Positions 16,838-25,525 of a stretch of DNA of 61,131 nucleotides are shown here, piece after piece. A program made the translations under genes and the position numbers. The stretch lies in contig NZ_JNFC01000019.1 in assembly GCF_000756385.1 (NCBI RefSeq), positions 1-61,131 on the forward strand. Direction: 5' to 3'. The notes beneath the pieces were generated by a model. The model was not told the origin of the DNA. It saw nothing but the letters and a program-made list of their open reading frames with translations, and searched no databases. This DNA is from Sphingopyxis sp. LC363 (GTDB taxonomy: Bacteria > Pseudomonadota > Alphaproteobacteria > Sphingomonadales > Sphingomonadaceae). Every line of letters begins with the position of its first letter. Position 1 is the stretch's first letter.

Positions 16838-17998
16838 ATGGACATTCGGCGCGTCGAGTGTCTGGACGGCTTGCGCGGCGTTGCGGCGCTCTGGGTGCTG
16901 CTCGGACACATGATGATCCTCACCGGTTTTCGGCTGCCGCTGATGAGCAAGCCCGACCTGGGCGTCGACCTGTTCATCCTGCTCTCGGGCTTTTTGATGA
17001 TGTTTCAGTACCGGCTGCGCGCGGGAAGCGAGGATTGGACCGCGCCCGGCACCTGGGCCGCTTTCTGGACGCGGCGCTTTTTCCGGTTGGCGCCGCTTTT
17101 CTATGTGACGCTTGCCGCCGCGCTGATTGCAGGACCGGCGATCTATGAGGGCCGCGTCGCGATCGACAGCTTCCTCGGCCAGTCGCTGCAGCCGTCCGAA
17201 CGCTATCTCGACGGTAGTCTCACGAACATCGCGCTGCATCTGAGCTTCCTGTTCGGATTGCTGCCCGACTATGCCTTCCGCACCCCGCTGCCCGACTGGA
17301 GCCTCGGGCTCGAGATGCAATTCTACCTGCTTTTTCCTTTCCTCATACTGCTCGGACGGCGGTTCGGCTGGATCGCGTCGGCGTTCGTCGCGGCCGGCGG
17401 CGGGGTGGTCATCGCGCTGCTCGCCGGGGCGGCGGGCCTCGACTATCCGATGCCGTCCTTCCTGCCATTGAAGCTCCAGCTTTTCCTCGCCGGCATGCTG
17501 CTCGCCGCCGGTGCGGGCGAAAGCTCTGCGCGGCTTTGGATGCGCCTCGGCGCGGCGATGCTGCTCGCCGCGATCCCGATCGGCGGCGATCAGGATCTGC
17601 TCCATTTCGCGGTCCGCGAACTGCTCGTCTTCGGCTTTTTCGCGCTGGTGCACCTGCGTTCGCTCGGCGTCATCGACTGGATTTCGCGGCTCTTCGGTAG
17701 CCGGCCCTTCTACTGGCTGGGCGAGCTTTCCTATGGCACCTATCTGATCCACCTCCTGATTCTGCAGCCCGTCGCGGCGGCGGTGATCGGACGGTTCGGC
17801 ACCGGACTCGGCGCGGTCGAGCGCTTCATCCTGACCGGCGCGATCGTTGTGCCGGCGACCTATTTCCTTGCCTTTGTGACCTACAGGCTGGTCGAGCTGC
17901 CGGGGCAGCGGCTCGGGAAGGCGGTCATCAAACGAGCCGTCGGACGCGGTACGCCGCGCGCACATCAGACCGTTCCCGAAAGGATCGCCGCGCCGTGA
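16838..17998 (+). CDS. Acyltransferase-3 family membrane O-acyltransferase
   Basis: A 386-residue protein with about ten transmembrane helices. It has the AT3 signatures VECLDGLRGVAALWVLLGH (catalytic-type His at its end), FWTRRFFRLAPLFY (R-x10-H-like motif region) and YGTYLIHLLILQP near the C-terminus. It probably transfers acetyl or another acyl group to the EPS unit, as in other EPS clusters. The start at ATG 16838 is supported by GGAG seven bases before. It overlaps the start region of a small downstream lipoprotein gene. Confidence 0.92.
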   Translation: MDIRRVECLDGLRGVAALWVLLGHMMILTGFRLPLMSKPDLGVDLFILLSGFLMMFQYRLRAGSEDWTAPGTWAAFWTRRFFRLAPLFYVTLAAALIAGPAIYEGRVAIDSFLGQSLQPSERYLDGSLTNIALHLSFLFGLLPDYAFRTPLPDWSLGLEMQFYLLFPFLILLGRRFGWIASAFVAAGGGVVIALLAGAAGLDYPMPSFLPLKLQLFLAGMLLAAGAGESSARLWMRLGAAMLLAAIPIGGDQDLLHFAVRELLVFGFFALVHLRSLGVIDWISRLFGSRPFYWLGELSYGTYLIHLLILQPVAAAVIGRFGTGLGAVERFILTGAIVVPATYFLAFVTYRLVELPGQRLGKAVIKRAVGRGTPRAHQTVPERIAAP

Positions 17999-18042
17999 CG
18001 GCCGATTCGCCCTGCTATCCCGATACCAATGGAGATTATCCG

Positions 18043-18324
18043 ATGGACCGACGCGCATTGCTGACGGCGATTGCCGGCGCCGCCGCCGCCGGTGCCTGCA
18101 CGCGGCGCGACGACGATGGCGCCGGGACCGACCGCGCCGGCCGCCCGACGCTGGCGATCGATTCCGAAGGGCCGGGGCGCTGGCGCATCCGCAGCTGGCA
18201 ATGGCGCGCGAACGCGTGGCGGCCGCGGATCGCGCGGGCGCGACGGGCCGGCGGCAAGATCGAAATAGACGGCGCGATCGATGCGGCCGACCGCGCCGAA
18301 GTGATCGCTCGGCTTCGCGCCTAA
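18043..18324 (+). CDS. Small hypothetical lipoprotein
   Basis: A 93-residue protein. MDRRALLTAIAGAAAAGAC is a lipoprotein-type leader with Cys19 as the expected lipidated residue. The mature part is short and basic with a WRIRSWQWRANAWRPR segment. No family is recognised. ATG 18043 has GGAGATTATCCG upstream; a GTG at 17995 would overlap the acyltransferase stop but spoils the leader. It follows the acyltransferase by 44 bp and is probably co-transcribed. It may be an accessory of the acyltransferase or export, but nothing in the sequence shows that. Confidence 0.65.
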   Translation: MDRRALLTAIAGAAAAGACTRRDDDGAGTDRAGRPTLAIDSEGPGRWRIRSWQWRANAWRPRIARARRAGGKIEIDGAIDAADRAEVIARLRA

Positions 18325-18329
18325 GCGTC

Positions 18330-19520
18330 CTAACCTCTCGCCGGCCCCGGGGTGGTGGAGGGGCGTGGGACCGGTCGGCGCGGCGCAAGCGCATCACGGT
18401 AGATTTCGAGCGTTTCCGCCGCCGCCCTGTCCCAGCTGAAACGCGCGCGAACAGCGTCGCGATCGACCTGGAAGTCGGCGCAATCGGCGTTTAGCCGCGC
18501 GATAAGTTCAGCGACGTCGCCGACCGCGAAATAATTCACGGGATCGAGCCCGATGTCGAGATTGGCCGGAATGTCGCTGAGCAGCATTCGCGCGCCGCAA
18601 CTCGCCGCCTCCAGCGCCGCGATCGGCAGACCCTCGTGATAGGAGGGCATCACGAAGAGGGCACAATGCTCGTATAGGCATTTCAGCGTCGCGCGCGACT
18701 GGACGCCCGCAAAGATCACGCGGTCGCTCGCGCGTTCGAGGAGTTCGCGGGCATATTCGCTTTCGTGATCGGCCGAGCCTGCGATCACCAGCTTGGCGGT
18801 GCAGTCGGACCGTTCATAGGCGTCGATCAGATCGTGCAGGCCCTTTTCGGGGACAAGCCGCGCGACCGCGAGGAGGAAGTCGCCGTCGTCGATTCCCAGC
18901 CGCTCGAATATCAGCGCGGGATCGGCATCGCCGGGCAGGTCGGACGTGCCGTTGGGGATATAGGCGACCCTTTGTGCGCGCTGCGGGAAACTCTTGCGCA
19001 ATTGCGCGGCGAGCGAGGGGGAAACGGCGATGACCCGGTCGGCGAAGTTCAGCGCCAGCCATTCGCCGGCGCGCAGCGCGCCGCGCGCGAGCGGGCCCCA
19101 TTTGGCGCGGTGATAATCGGTGCCGTGGTGCGTCACGACGACCTTCAGGCCGAGCAGCCGCGCGACGGGCGCCAGCAGGCCGGGACCGATCGCATGGATA
19201 TGGACGAGCCCGGCGCCACGCTTGCGCGCCGACAGCACGGCGAGAAAGGTCGACACGATCGCTTCGAAATGCTGCGAGCGCGGGCAGGGGATGCCGACGA
19301 TCTCGACCCCGCGATGCTCGCTTGCGGGCTCGGGCAGATATGGCGCGCGGCCGAGCACGACCGAGCGGTGGCCGGGCCACAGCGCCTTGATCCGCGGCAG
19401 CAGTTCCTCGCAATGGCTTTCGATCCCGCCCATAACATGCGGGAAGCCGCGCAGGCCCGTCACGCAGATGGTGGGCGACCCCGACCGGTCGCCGGAAGAC
19501 ATGTTCGTCCGTTGCAGCAT
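18330..19520 (-). CDS. Glycosyltransferase family 4
   Basis: A 396-residue GT-B enzyme. N-terminal stretch ICVTGLRGFPHVMGGIESHCEELLPRI is typical of WcaI/RfaG-like rhamnosyl- or mannosyltransferases. The C-terminal domain contains LLAVARLVPEKGLHDLIDAY and YHEGLPIAALEAASCGARMLLSD. The start is ATG 19520 or the adjacent 19523, with GGAG upstream. It is the last gene of the ugd-epimerase-GT4 operon, 37 bp after the epimerase stop. Linkage and sugar are unknown; the coupling to UDP-uronate genes makes a uronic acid donor worth considering. Confidence 0.9.
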   Translation of the reverse strand: MLQRTNMSSGDRSGSPTICVTGLRGFPHVMGGIESHCEELLPRIKALWPGHRSVVLGRAPYLPEPASEHRGVEIVGIPCPRSQHFEAIVSTFLAVLSARKRGAGLVHIHAIGPGLLAPVARLLGLKVVVTHHGTDYHRAKWGPLARGALRAGEWLALNFADRVIAVSPSLAAQLRKSFPQRAQRVAYIPNGTSDLPGDADPALIFERLGIDDGDFLLAVARLVPEKGLHDLIDAYERSDCTAKLVIAGSADHESEYARELLERASDRVIFAGVQSRATLKCLYEHCALFVMPSYHEGLPIAALEAASCGARMLLSDIPANLDIGLDPVNYFAVGDVAELIARLNADCADFQVDRDAVRARFSWDRAAAETLEIYRDALAPRRPVPRPSTTPGPARG

Positions 19521-19557
19521 CATAAAACTCCAAAAGCGCCCCGCCGGATTTCCCGGC

Positions 19558-20571
19558 TCAGGCCACCGCTGCCATCGGCCCTCTTCCACCATTTTCTATT
19601 TCATTGAGATACCAGTCGACGAACCGCTCGATCCCGCGGGAAAGCGGCACCTTCGGGCTGTATCCGGTAAGCGCGTTGATCGCCGAGATGTCGGCATAGG
19701 TCGCGGTCACATCGCCGGGCTGCATCGGCCGCATCAGCTTGACCGCCGGCCGGCCGAGCGCACGCTCGAGCATCGCGATCATGTCCATCAGCCCGACCGG
19801 ATTGCAGTCGCCGATGTTGAGCAAACGATGTTCGCCGCCGACCGGCGGCCTGTCGAGTACCCCGACGACACCATCGACGATATCGTCGATATAGGTGAAG
19901 TCGCGCGCCATCCGGCCCTCGCCGAACACCTCGATCGGCTGGCCGAGCAATATCTTCTGCGCGAATCCGTAATAGGCCATGTCGGGCCGACCCCACGGGC
20001 CATAGACGGTGAAGAAGCGCAGCCCGCTGAGCGGCAGTTTGTAGAGCGTGGCATAGCTCTGGCTCATCAATTCGCAGCTGCGCTTGGTTGCGGCATATAG
20101 CGAGACGGGCGCGGTGCAGGGTTCGTCCTCGCGGAAACCCGCGTCGCCGATCGGACGGTCGCCATAGACCGAACTCGACGAGGCGTAGACGAGATGCTCG
20201 ATAGTGCCCGCGTGGCGCGCCGCTTCGAGCACCGCGAGATGCCCTTTGAGATTGCTGTGCTCATAGGCGAAGGGGTTTTCGAGGCTGTAGCGCACGCCCG
20301 CTTGCGCGGCGAGGTGGACGATGCGGCGAATGCCGTTCGCCTCGACCAGCTCGCTGACCAGCCCTGGGCTGGCGATGTCGCCGTCGATCAGCCGGAAACC
20401 CACATTGCCGGCCAGCCGCGCGGTGCGCGCTTTCTTCAGCGCGACGTCATAATAGTCGGTGAAGCTGTCGAGGCCGATCACGCGCTCACCGCGCGCGAGC
20501 AGCCGTTCGGACACCGCATGGCCGATGAAACCGGCGGCGCCGGTGACGAGAATGGGGCTGTCGTCAGTCAC
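19558..20571 (-). CDS. UDP-glucuronate 4-epimerase-like NAD-dependent epimerase
   Basis: A 337-residue extended short-chain dehydrogenase/reductase. It has the NAD-binding ILVTGAAGFIGHAVSERLL, active-site YAATKRSCE (Tyr-x3-Lys) preceded by SSSSVYG, and RFFTVYGPWGRPDMA. Sequence features (GLDSFTDYYDVALKKAR, QAGVRYSLENPFAYEHSN) match LspL/Cap1J-type UDP-GlcA 4-epimerases making UDP-galacturonate. It begins at GTG 20571 in a GTGA overlap with the UDP-glucose dehydrogenase gene, which supplies its substrate, so the functional link is strong. Confidence 0.9.
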   Translation of the reverse strand: MTDDSPILVTGAAGFIGHAVSERLLARGERVIGLDSFTDYYDVALKKARTARLAGNVGFRLIDGDIASPGLVSELVEANGIRRIVHLAAQAGVRYSLENPFAYEHSNLKGHLAVLEAARHAGTIEHLVYASSSSVYGDRPIGDAGFREDEPCTAPVSLYAATKRSCELMSQSYATLYKLPLSGLRFFTVYGPWGRPDMAYYGFAQKILLGQPIEVFGEGRMARDFTYIDDIVDGVVGVLDRPPVGGEHRLLNIGDCNPVGLMDMIAMLERALGRPAVKLMRPMQPGDVTATYADISAINALTGYSPKVPLSRGIERFVDWYLNEIENGGRGPMAAVA

Positions 20572-21920
20572 GCCGCGCGCCTTTCGCTCGAACCTTCGGC
20601 ATCCTCATCGGGATTGCCCGGCCGCCCGATGCCGACATAGCGCAGGCCCGCCGCCTCCGCCTGTGCGGGGCGATAAATATTGCGCAGGTCGACGAGCAGC
20701 GGATCGGCCATCGCCGCCTTGAGGCGCGCGAGATCGAGCGCGCGGAAGGCATCCCATTCGGTGACGATCACCGTCGCCGCCGCGCCTTGCGCCGCGGCAT
20801 AGGCGGAGGCGGCATAGTCGACATCGCTCAGCACGGTCCTGGCCGCGTCCATGCCCTCGGGGTCATAGGCGCGCACCTTGGCGCCGGCATCCTGCAGCGC
20901 CTGGATGATCGCGATCGAGGGCGCATCGCGCATGTCGTCGGTATTGGGTTTGAAGGTCAGACCGAGCACCGCGACGGTGCGGCCGCGAACCGGCCCGTCG
21001 ATCGCCGCGAGGATCTTGCGGCCCATCGCGCGCTTGCGCTGCTCGTTGACCGCGACGGTCGCCTCGATCAGCCGCAGCGGCGCGTCGTGGTCCTGCGCCG
21101 TCTTCATCAGCGCGAGCGTGTCCTTGGGAAAGCAGGAGCCGCCGTAGCCTGGTCCCGCATTCAGGAATTTGCCGCCGATCCGGTTGTCGAGCCCGATGCC
21201 GCGCGCGACCTCCTGTACATCGGCGCCGACCTGTTCGCACAGATCCGCCATCTCGTTGATATAGGTGATCTTCATCGCGAGAAAGGCGTTCGCCGCATAT
21301 TTGATCAGCTCGCTCGTGCGCCGCCGGGTGAAGACGATCGGCGCCTTGTTCAGCGACAGCGGGCGATAGACTTCTTCCATCGGCGGGCGGGCGCGTCCGT
21401 CCTCGATACCGATGACGACGCGGTCGGGGCGCTTGAAATCCTCGATCGCCGCGCCTTCGCGCAGGAATTCGGGGTTGGAGGCGACGGCGAACTCGGCCGC
21501 GGGATTGCATTCGCGGATGATCCGCTCGACCTCGTCGCCGGTGCCGACGGGGACAGTCGACTTGGTGACGATCACGGTGAAGCCGCTCAAGGCCCCGGCG
21601 ATTTCGCGCGCCGCGCCATGGACGAAGGAAAGATCGGCGTGGCCATCGCCGCGGCGGCTCGGCGTGCCCACAGCGATGAACACGACGTCCGCGGCGCCAA
21701 CGGCTTCGGAAAGCTCGGTGGTGAAGTCCAGATTGCCCGCTGCGACATTGCGCGCGACGAGGCTGTCGAGCCCGGGCTCATAGATGGGAATGCCGCCGGC
21801 GCGGAGCCGGGCGATCTTGTCCGCATCCTTGTCGACGCAGGTCACATGATGGCCGAAATCGGCAAAACACGCGCCCGAAACGAGCCCGACATAGCCGGAC
21901 CCGATCATTACGATACGCAT
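20568..21920 (-). CDS. ugd: UDP-glucose 6-dehydrogenase
   Basis: A 450-residue enzyme oxidising UDP-glucose to UDP-glucuronate with two NAD+. It has the NAD site MRIVMIGSGYVGLVSGACFA, the TKSTVPVGTG and SNPEFLREGAAIEDF motifs, and the catalytic cysteine in YGGSCFPKD, followed by LTFKPNTDDMRDAPS in the C-terminal UDP-binding domain. It is the first gene of the ugd-epimerase-GT4 operon, and with galU (24667) completes glucose-1-P to UDP-uronate. It is divergent from the ALDH-like gene across a 311-bp AT-rich gap. Confidence 0.97.
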   Translation of the reverse strand: MRIVMIGSGYVGLVSGACFADFGHHVTCVDKDADKIARLRAGGIPIYEPGLDSLVARNVAAGNLDFTTELSEAVGAADVVFIAVGTPSRRGDGHADLSFVHGAAREIAGALSGFTVIVTKSTVPVGTGDEVERIIRECNPAAEFAVASNPEFLREGAAIEDFKRPDRVVIGIEDGRARPPMEEVYRPLSLNKAPIVFTRRRTSELIKYAANAFLAMKITYINEMADLCEQVGADVQEVARGIGLDNRIGGKFLNAGPGYGGSCFPKDTLALMKTAQDHDAPLRLIEATVAVNEQRKRAMGRKILAAIDGPVRGRTVAVLGLTFKPNTDDMRDAPSIAIIQALQDAGAKVRAYDPEGMDAARTVLSDVDYAASAYAAAQGAAATVIVTEWDAFRALDLARLKAAMADPLLVDLRNIYRPAQAEAAGLRYVGIGRPGNPDEDAEGSSERRAA

Positions 21921-22231
21921 TACGCGTTGCTCCCTATTTATATGAAGGCGATTATGCTGCGCTTGCGAACAATCATCCCGGATAGCCCTCGCCCGTCAAC
22001 TTGGCAGCTTTGAAAAGAGGCAATTCGGAGGCGAAGCGAATGCGCCCGCAATTCCGATTCAAAATGGGGCAGAATTAAAAAAGCGAGAGAAATTTAAGGA
22101 GATAACTCGCGACTTCGCGCAAACGAAGATCGAGCGCTTTGGATGCGATGCGACGAAACGTTTCGACTTGAACTTGCCACGCGTCGGCGCGGGACTAGAA
22201 GCTGGATACGATAAGCTGTGGGAAGGGCAGG
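21921..22231. other. 311-bp AT-richer divergent gap
   Basis: Between ugd (minus) and the ALDH-like gene (plus). It is clearly poorer in GC than its surroundings (for example 22060-22110). It contains dyad motif 4 near ugd and a stretch at 22082-22115 with GCGAG and CTCGC half-sites. No gene or RNA is recognised; promoters in both directions are expected. Confidence 0.5.
21952..21969 (+). promoter_or_regulatory. EPS-locus dyad motif 4, upstream of ugd
   Basis: TTATGCTGCGCTTGCGAA, matching motif 2 (minus strand of 10059-10076) at 16 of 18 bases. It lies 32 bp upstream of the ugd start. Function is inferred. Confidence 0.4.
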
Positions 22232-23500
22232 ATGCTGGAAGCGCAACGCGCGGCATTTTTCGCCGACCTGCCGGTGTCGCTGGCGGTTCGCCGCGACCGG
22301 TTGGGGCGAGCGATGCTGATGATCGAAGAAAATGCCGATGCGCTGTGCGCGGCGCTCGCTGCCGATCAGGCGAATCAGGATGTCGAGTCGGCGAGGCGCT
22401 CCGAAGTGGTCCCGGCATTGGCGGTGTTGCGCGCGGCGCGAAACAGCGTCGGGCAATGGATGCGCCTCGAAACCGATGGCCGGTTGCTTGCGCGGCTTTG
22501 GGGCGGCGGCGACTATGTCGAATATCTGCCGGTCGGCGTGATCGGAATATCGGCGCCTGCCTCGCTGGCATTGCTCCAGGTGGCGACTGTCCTCGCCGGG
22601 GCATTTGCCGCGGGCAATCGGATAATGCTGAAATTTGATACCGCCTCGCCGCGACTGGGCGACCTGATCGACCGGCTGGCTGCCGGCTTTTTCGATCCGC
22701 TCGAATTGGCTGTCGCTTCGGACGCGGCCTTTGCGGGGCGCGCATTCGATCTGCTCGTAACCAGCGAACAACAGGGCGACGGCATGATGATCGCGCGCTC
22801 GGGCAAGTCGCCGGTCATCTTCGGGCGCTCGGCCGATTTTGCGCGGGCTGCGGACAAGGTGATCGCGGACAAGCGCGTCCGGGGCGGACGGGTGCCGCTG
22901 GCGCCCGACTATCTGCTCGTGCCCGACGAGCGGGAAGAGGCGATCGCCGCCTGGCTGTGGCGCGCGGCGATGCAGCCGGCCGCGAACGAAGCGGCGCCGA
23001 CCGCTGCCGAGCAGGCGCGATGGACGCGGCTGCTGGACGACGCGCGCGCGCGCGGAGGCGAAGTGATGACCGCACGCCCGCGGGGGACGGAAATGCCGCT
23101 CCACATCGTCCGCCATGCCAGCGAGGACATGCTGGTGATGCAGGAGGATGTCGAGGGGCCGATCCTGCCGTTGTGCAATTATGCCCGGATCGAGGACGCG
23201 ATCGCCACGATCCACCGTCGCGCGCCGCCGCATGCCATATATTATTTCGGGCGTGACGGCGCCGAGCGCCGGCATGTGCTGGGGCGCACCCTGTCGTCGG
23301 CGATCACGATCGACGGGCGGGCGCTGTCTCCGGTTACGGCGGGCGCGGGCATGACGCTCAATATCGGCTCGGGGGAAGCAGGCTTTCGTCGGTTCAGTCG
23401 AACCCGGCGCGTCTGCCGCCCGCCTTTCTTCGGTCTCGCAACCCGGCTCGCGATCAAGGGCGGCGACGATCTTTCCGGGCCGGAACCCGCGCTGCACTGA
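22232..23500 (+). CDS. Aldehyde dehydrogenase-like protein lacking catalytic residues
   Basis: A 422-residue protein related to coniferyl-aldehyde-type ALDHs: N-terminal RRDRLGRAMLMIEENADALCAALAAD, VEYLPVGVIGISAP, SGKSPVIFGRSADF, PLAPDYLLVPDER and MQEDVEGPILPL. All three catalytic positions are altered. The WNxP asparagine region reads ISAPAS. The glutamate of ELGGKSP is Ala188 (ARSGKSP). The cysteine of GQTCxAPDY is Pro222 (GGRVPLAPDY). The GSTxxG loop is shortened. The frame is intact with a good ribosome site, so it is a likely pseudoenzyme rather than a decayed gene. It sits in the EPS locus directly before the beta-helix protein gene. Confidence 0.85.
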   Translation: MLEAQRAAFFADLPVSLAVRRDRLGRAMLMIEENADALCAALAADQANQDVESARRSEVVPALAVLRAARNSVGQWMRLETDGRLLARLWGGGDYVEYLPVGVIGISAPASLALLQVATVLAGAFAAGNRIMLKFDTASPRLGDLIDRLAAGFFDPLELAVASDAAFAGRAFDLLVTSEQQGDGMMIARSGKSPVIFGRSADFARAADKVIADKRVRGGRVPLAPDYLLVPDEREEAIAAWLWRAAMQPAANEAAPTAAEQARWTRLLDDARARGGEVMTARPRGTEMPLHIVRHASEDMLVMQEDVEGPILPLCNYARIEDAIATIHRRAPPHAIYYFGRDGAERRHVLGRTLSSAITIDGRALSPVTAGAGMTLNIGSGEAGFRRFSRTRRVCRPPFFGLATRLAIKGGDDLSGPEPALH

Positions 23501-23568
23501 TCCCGGACACACCACGCCGCGCCGCATCGCGCTCGCTCTTATTCGCGCCGACCGCCTAACGCCGCCGC

Positions 23569-24507
23569 ATGGCCGACATGCCCTCCCGCCGCGTTGCGAG
23601 CGCGGTTCAGATCGCCGCGAACGGCGAGCCTGTCTATGTCGTGCGCTCGGATGCCGCCTATCGCGACGTGCGCGCCCGCGATGTCGGCAACGGCCTGTTC
23701 GTGATTCGCGAACCGGTACGCAATGTGCGGATTTCCAACGTCAGGGTGGCAAGCGGTTATCGCGTCATCGAAAATACCGCGGCGCCCGGCGTGGAGGCCG
23801 CAGGCTGCGTTGGGCTGCACGTGCGCGGGGCGAAGGCGAGCGATCTCGAACGCAGCTTTGCGCGTATCCGCTATGACAGCCGCGATGGCGTGATCGAGGA
23901 TGTGAGCGCGAGCGGCAGACTTACGACCGGTTCGACCGATCTTCCGGTCGGCATCGGATTCGCCGACACGGCGCATGATTTCCGGATCGAGCGCTGTTCG
24001 ATGCGGGGGTTTCAGTGGAAACGCCGCGACTCGCAATATTGGAACGGCGACGGCTTCTCGACCGAGCGCGGCAATGCGCGGTTCCTGTTTCGGCAGTGCG
24101 CCGCCTGGGACAATAGCGACGGTGGGTTCGACCTGAAGTCGACCGAGACTTTGCTCGACGATTGCACCAGCGGCCGCAACGCGCGCAACTTCCGGCTCTG
24201 GTCGAGCATTCGCGCGACGCGGCTTATCAGTCTCGATCCGATCAAGATCGGCGGAATCGGCGACACCAACCATTTTTCTATCATGGCGCCGACAGGCGCG
24301 AACGAGCCGCTGGTCATCTATATCGAGCATCTGACGGTGAAGAGCGATCGCGGCTGGCCGATCTTCGACGTTCATAACGGACCCGCCAGGATTATCATCG
24401 GCTCGCACGATATCCAGGTGCCGCGCGGAACGCAGCTGGTCCGCTCGCGAGGCGGGGGTTCGGTGCCGGGCGGGGTATCCTTCAAGGGCGAGCCGCCGAA
24501 GCTTTGA
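23569..24507 (+). CDS. Right-handed parallel beta-helix protein
   Basis: A 312-residue protein with repeated short beta-rung pattern (VRNVRISNVRVASGYRVIE, RDGVIEDVSASGR, HDFRIERCSMRGF, FLFRQCAAWDNSDGGFDLKS, LLDDCTSGRNARNFRLW). The fold resembles polysaccharide lyases and alginate-epimerase-like proteins. In EPS loci such proteins often trim or modify the polymer. No signal peptide follows ATG 23569, and a TAA lies in frame 12 bp upstream of it, so it cannot be extended upstream. It lies 68 bp after the ALDH-like gene and is probably co-transcribed. Confidence 0.75.
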   Translation: MADMPSRRVASAVQIAANGEPVYVVRSDAAYRDVRARDVGNGLFVIREPVRNVRISNVRVASGYRVIENTAAPGVEAAGCVGLHVRGAKASDLERSFARIRYDSRDGVIEDVSASGRLTTGSTDLPVGIGFADTAHDFRIERCSMRGFQWKRRDSQYWNGDGFSTERGNARFLFRQCAAWDNSDGGFDLKSTETLLDDCTSGRNARNFRLWSSIRATRLISLDPIKIGGIGDTNHFSIMAPTGANEPLVIYIEHLTVKSDRGWPIFDVHNGPARIIIGSHDIQVPRGTQLVRSRGGGSVPGGVSFKGEPPKL

Positions 24508-24550
24508 AATAGCCCCGACGCACTTTGGACACGCTTCGACGCCGGGCTCT

Positions 24551-24566
24551 TGCTGCAATGCAGCGT
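24551..24566 (+). promoter_or_regulatory. EPS-locus dyad motif 5, upstream of galU
   Basis: TGCTGCAATGCAGC forms a perfect palindrome GCTGCA-A-TGCAGC at 24552-24564, about 100 bp before the galU start. Function is inferred. Confidence 0.4.
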
Positions 24567-24666
24567 AAAGGCGCAAACCGCGCCCGTCAGCACGTGGCGA
24601 TCGTGTCTGGCAAGCCGAATACTGGTTTTTTGGGGGGGAACCCAGTGACCAGAAAAGGGTGGAAAA

Positions 24667-25524
24667 ATGCGAAAGATACGCAAGGCCGTGTTCCCCATTG
24701 GCGGCCTTGGAACCCGGTTTCTTCCGGCGACCAAATCCATGCCAAAGGAAATGCTGCCGGTCGTCGACCGGCCGCTCATTCAATATGCCGTCGACGAGGC
24801 GCGCGAGGCGGGCATCGAACAGTTCATCTTCGTCACCAGCCGCGGCAAGAGCCTGATCGAGGATCATTTCGATCACGCCTTCGAGCTTGAGGAAGCGATG
24901 GCGCGGCGCGGCAAATCGCTTTCCGCGCTCGACGGCACCCGCCCCTCGCCGGGCGATATTACCATCGTGCGGCAGCAAGAGCCGCTCGGGCTCGGCCACG
25001 CCGTCTGGTGCGCGCGTCGCCTTGTCGGTGACGAGCCCTTCGCCGTGTTGCTGCCCGACGATTTGATGGTCGGCGAGCCCGGCTGTCTCAAGCAGATGGT
25101 CGAAGCCTATAACGACCTTGGTGGCAATCTGATCTGCACCGAGGAAGTGGCGGCAGACCAGACGCATAAATATGGCATCGTCACCCCCGGAGCGCAGGCG
25201 GGGCCGATCACCGAAGTGAAGGGGCTGGTCGAAAAGCCGGCGCCCGATGTCGCACCGTCGCGGCTCGCGATCATCGGCCGCTATATTCTCCAGCCCGAGG
25301 TGATGGACGTGCTCGGCAGTCAGGAGGAAGGCGCGGGCGGCGAGATTCAGCTCACCGACGCGCTGGCGCGAATGATCGGCCAGCAACCCTTCCACGGCGT
25401 CACCTTTGCGGGGACGCGCTATGACTGCGGCGACAAGAGCGGTTTCGTGACTGCGACGCTCGCGCTCGCGCTCGGCCGTCCCGATATCGCGCCCGCGGTC
25501 CGCGCTTTCCTGGCTGCCGCGTGA
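24667..25524 (+). CDS. galU: UTP--glucose-1-phosphate uridylyltransferase
   Basis: A 285-residue GalU. It has the nucleotidyltransferase motif KAVFPIGGLGTRFLPATKSM, KEMLPVVDRPLIQYAVDEA, LLPDDLMVG and VEKPAPDVAPSRLAIIGRYI, and a C-terminal TRYDCGDKSGFV. It makes UDP-glucose, the precursor for the priming transferase and ugd. It has a good ribosome site (AAAAGGGTGG). One base separates its stop from the wzc-like gene, so galU-wzc-wzy form the rightmost EPS operon. Confidence 0.97.
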   Translation: MRKIRKAVFPIGGLGTRFLPATKSMPKEMLPVVDRPLIQYAVDEAREAGIEQFIFVTSRGKSLIEDHFDHAFELEEAMARRGKSLSALDGTRPSPGDITIVRQQEPLGLGHAVWCARRLVGDEPFAVLLPDDLMVGEPGCLKQMVEAYNDLGGNLICTEEVAADQTHKYGIVTPGAQAGPITEVKGLVEKPAPDVAPSRLAIIGRYILQPEVMDVLGSQEEGAGGEIQLTDALARMIGQQPFHGVTFAGTRYDCGDKSGFVTATLALALGRPDIAPAVRAFLAAA

Positions 25525-25525
25525 C

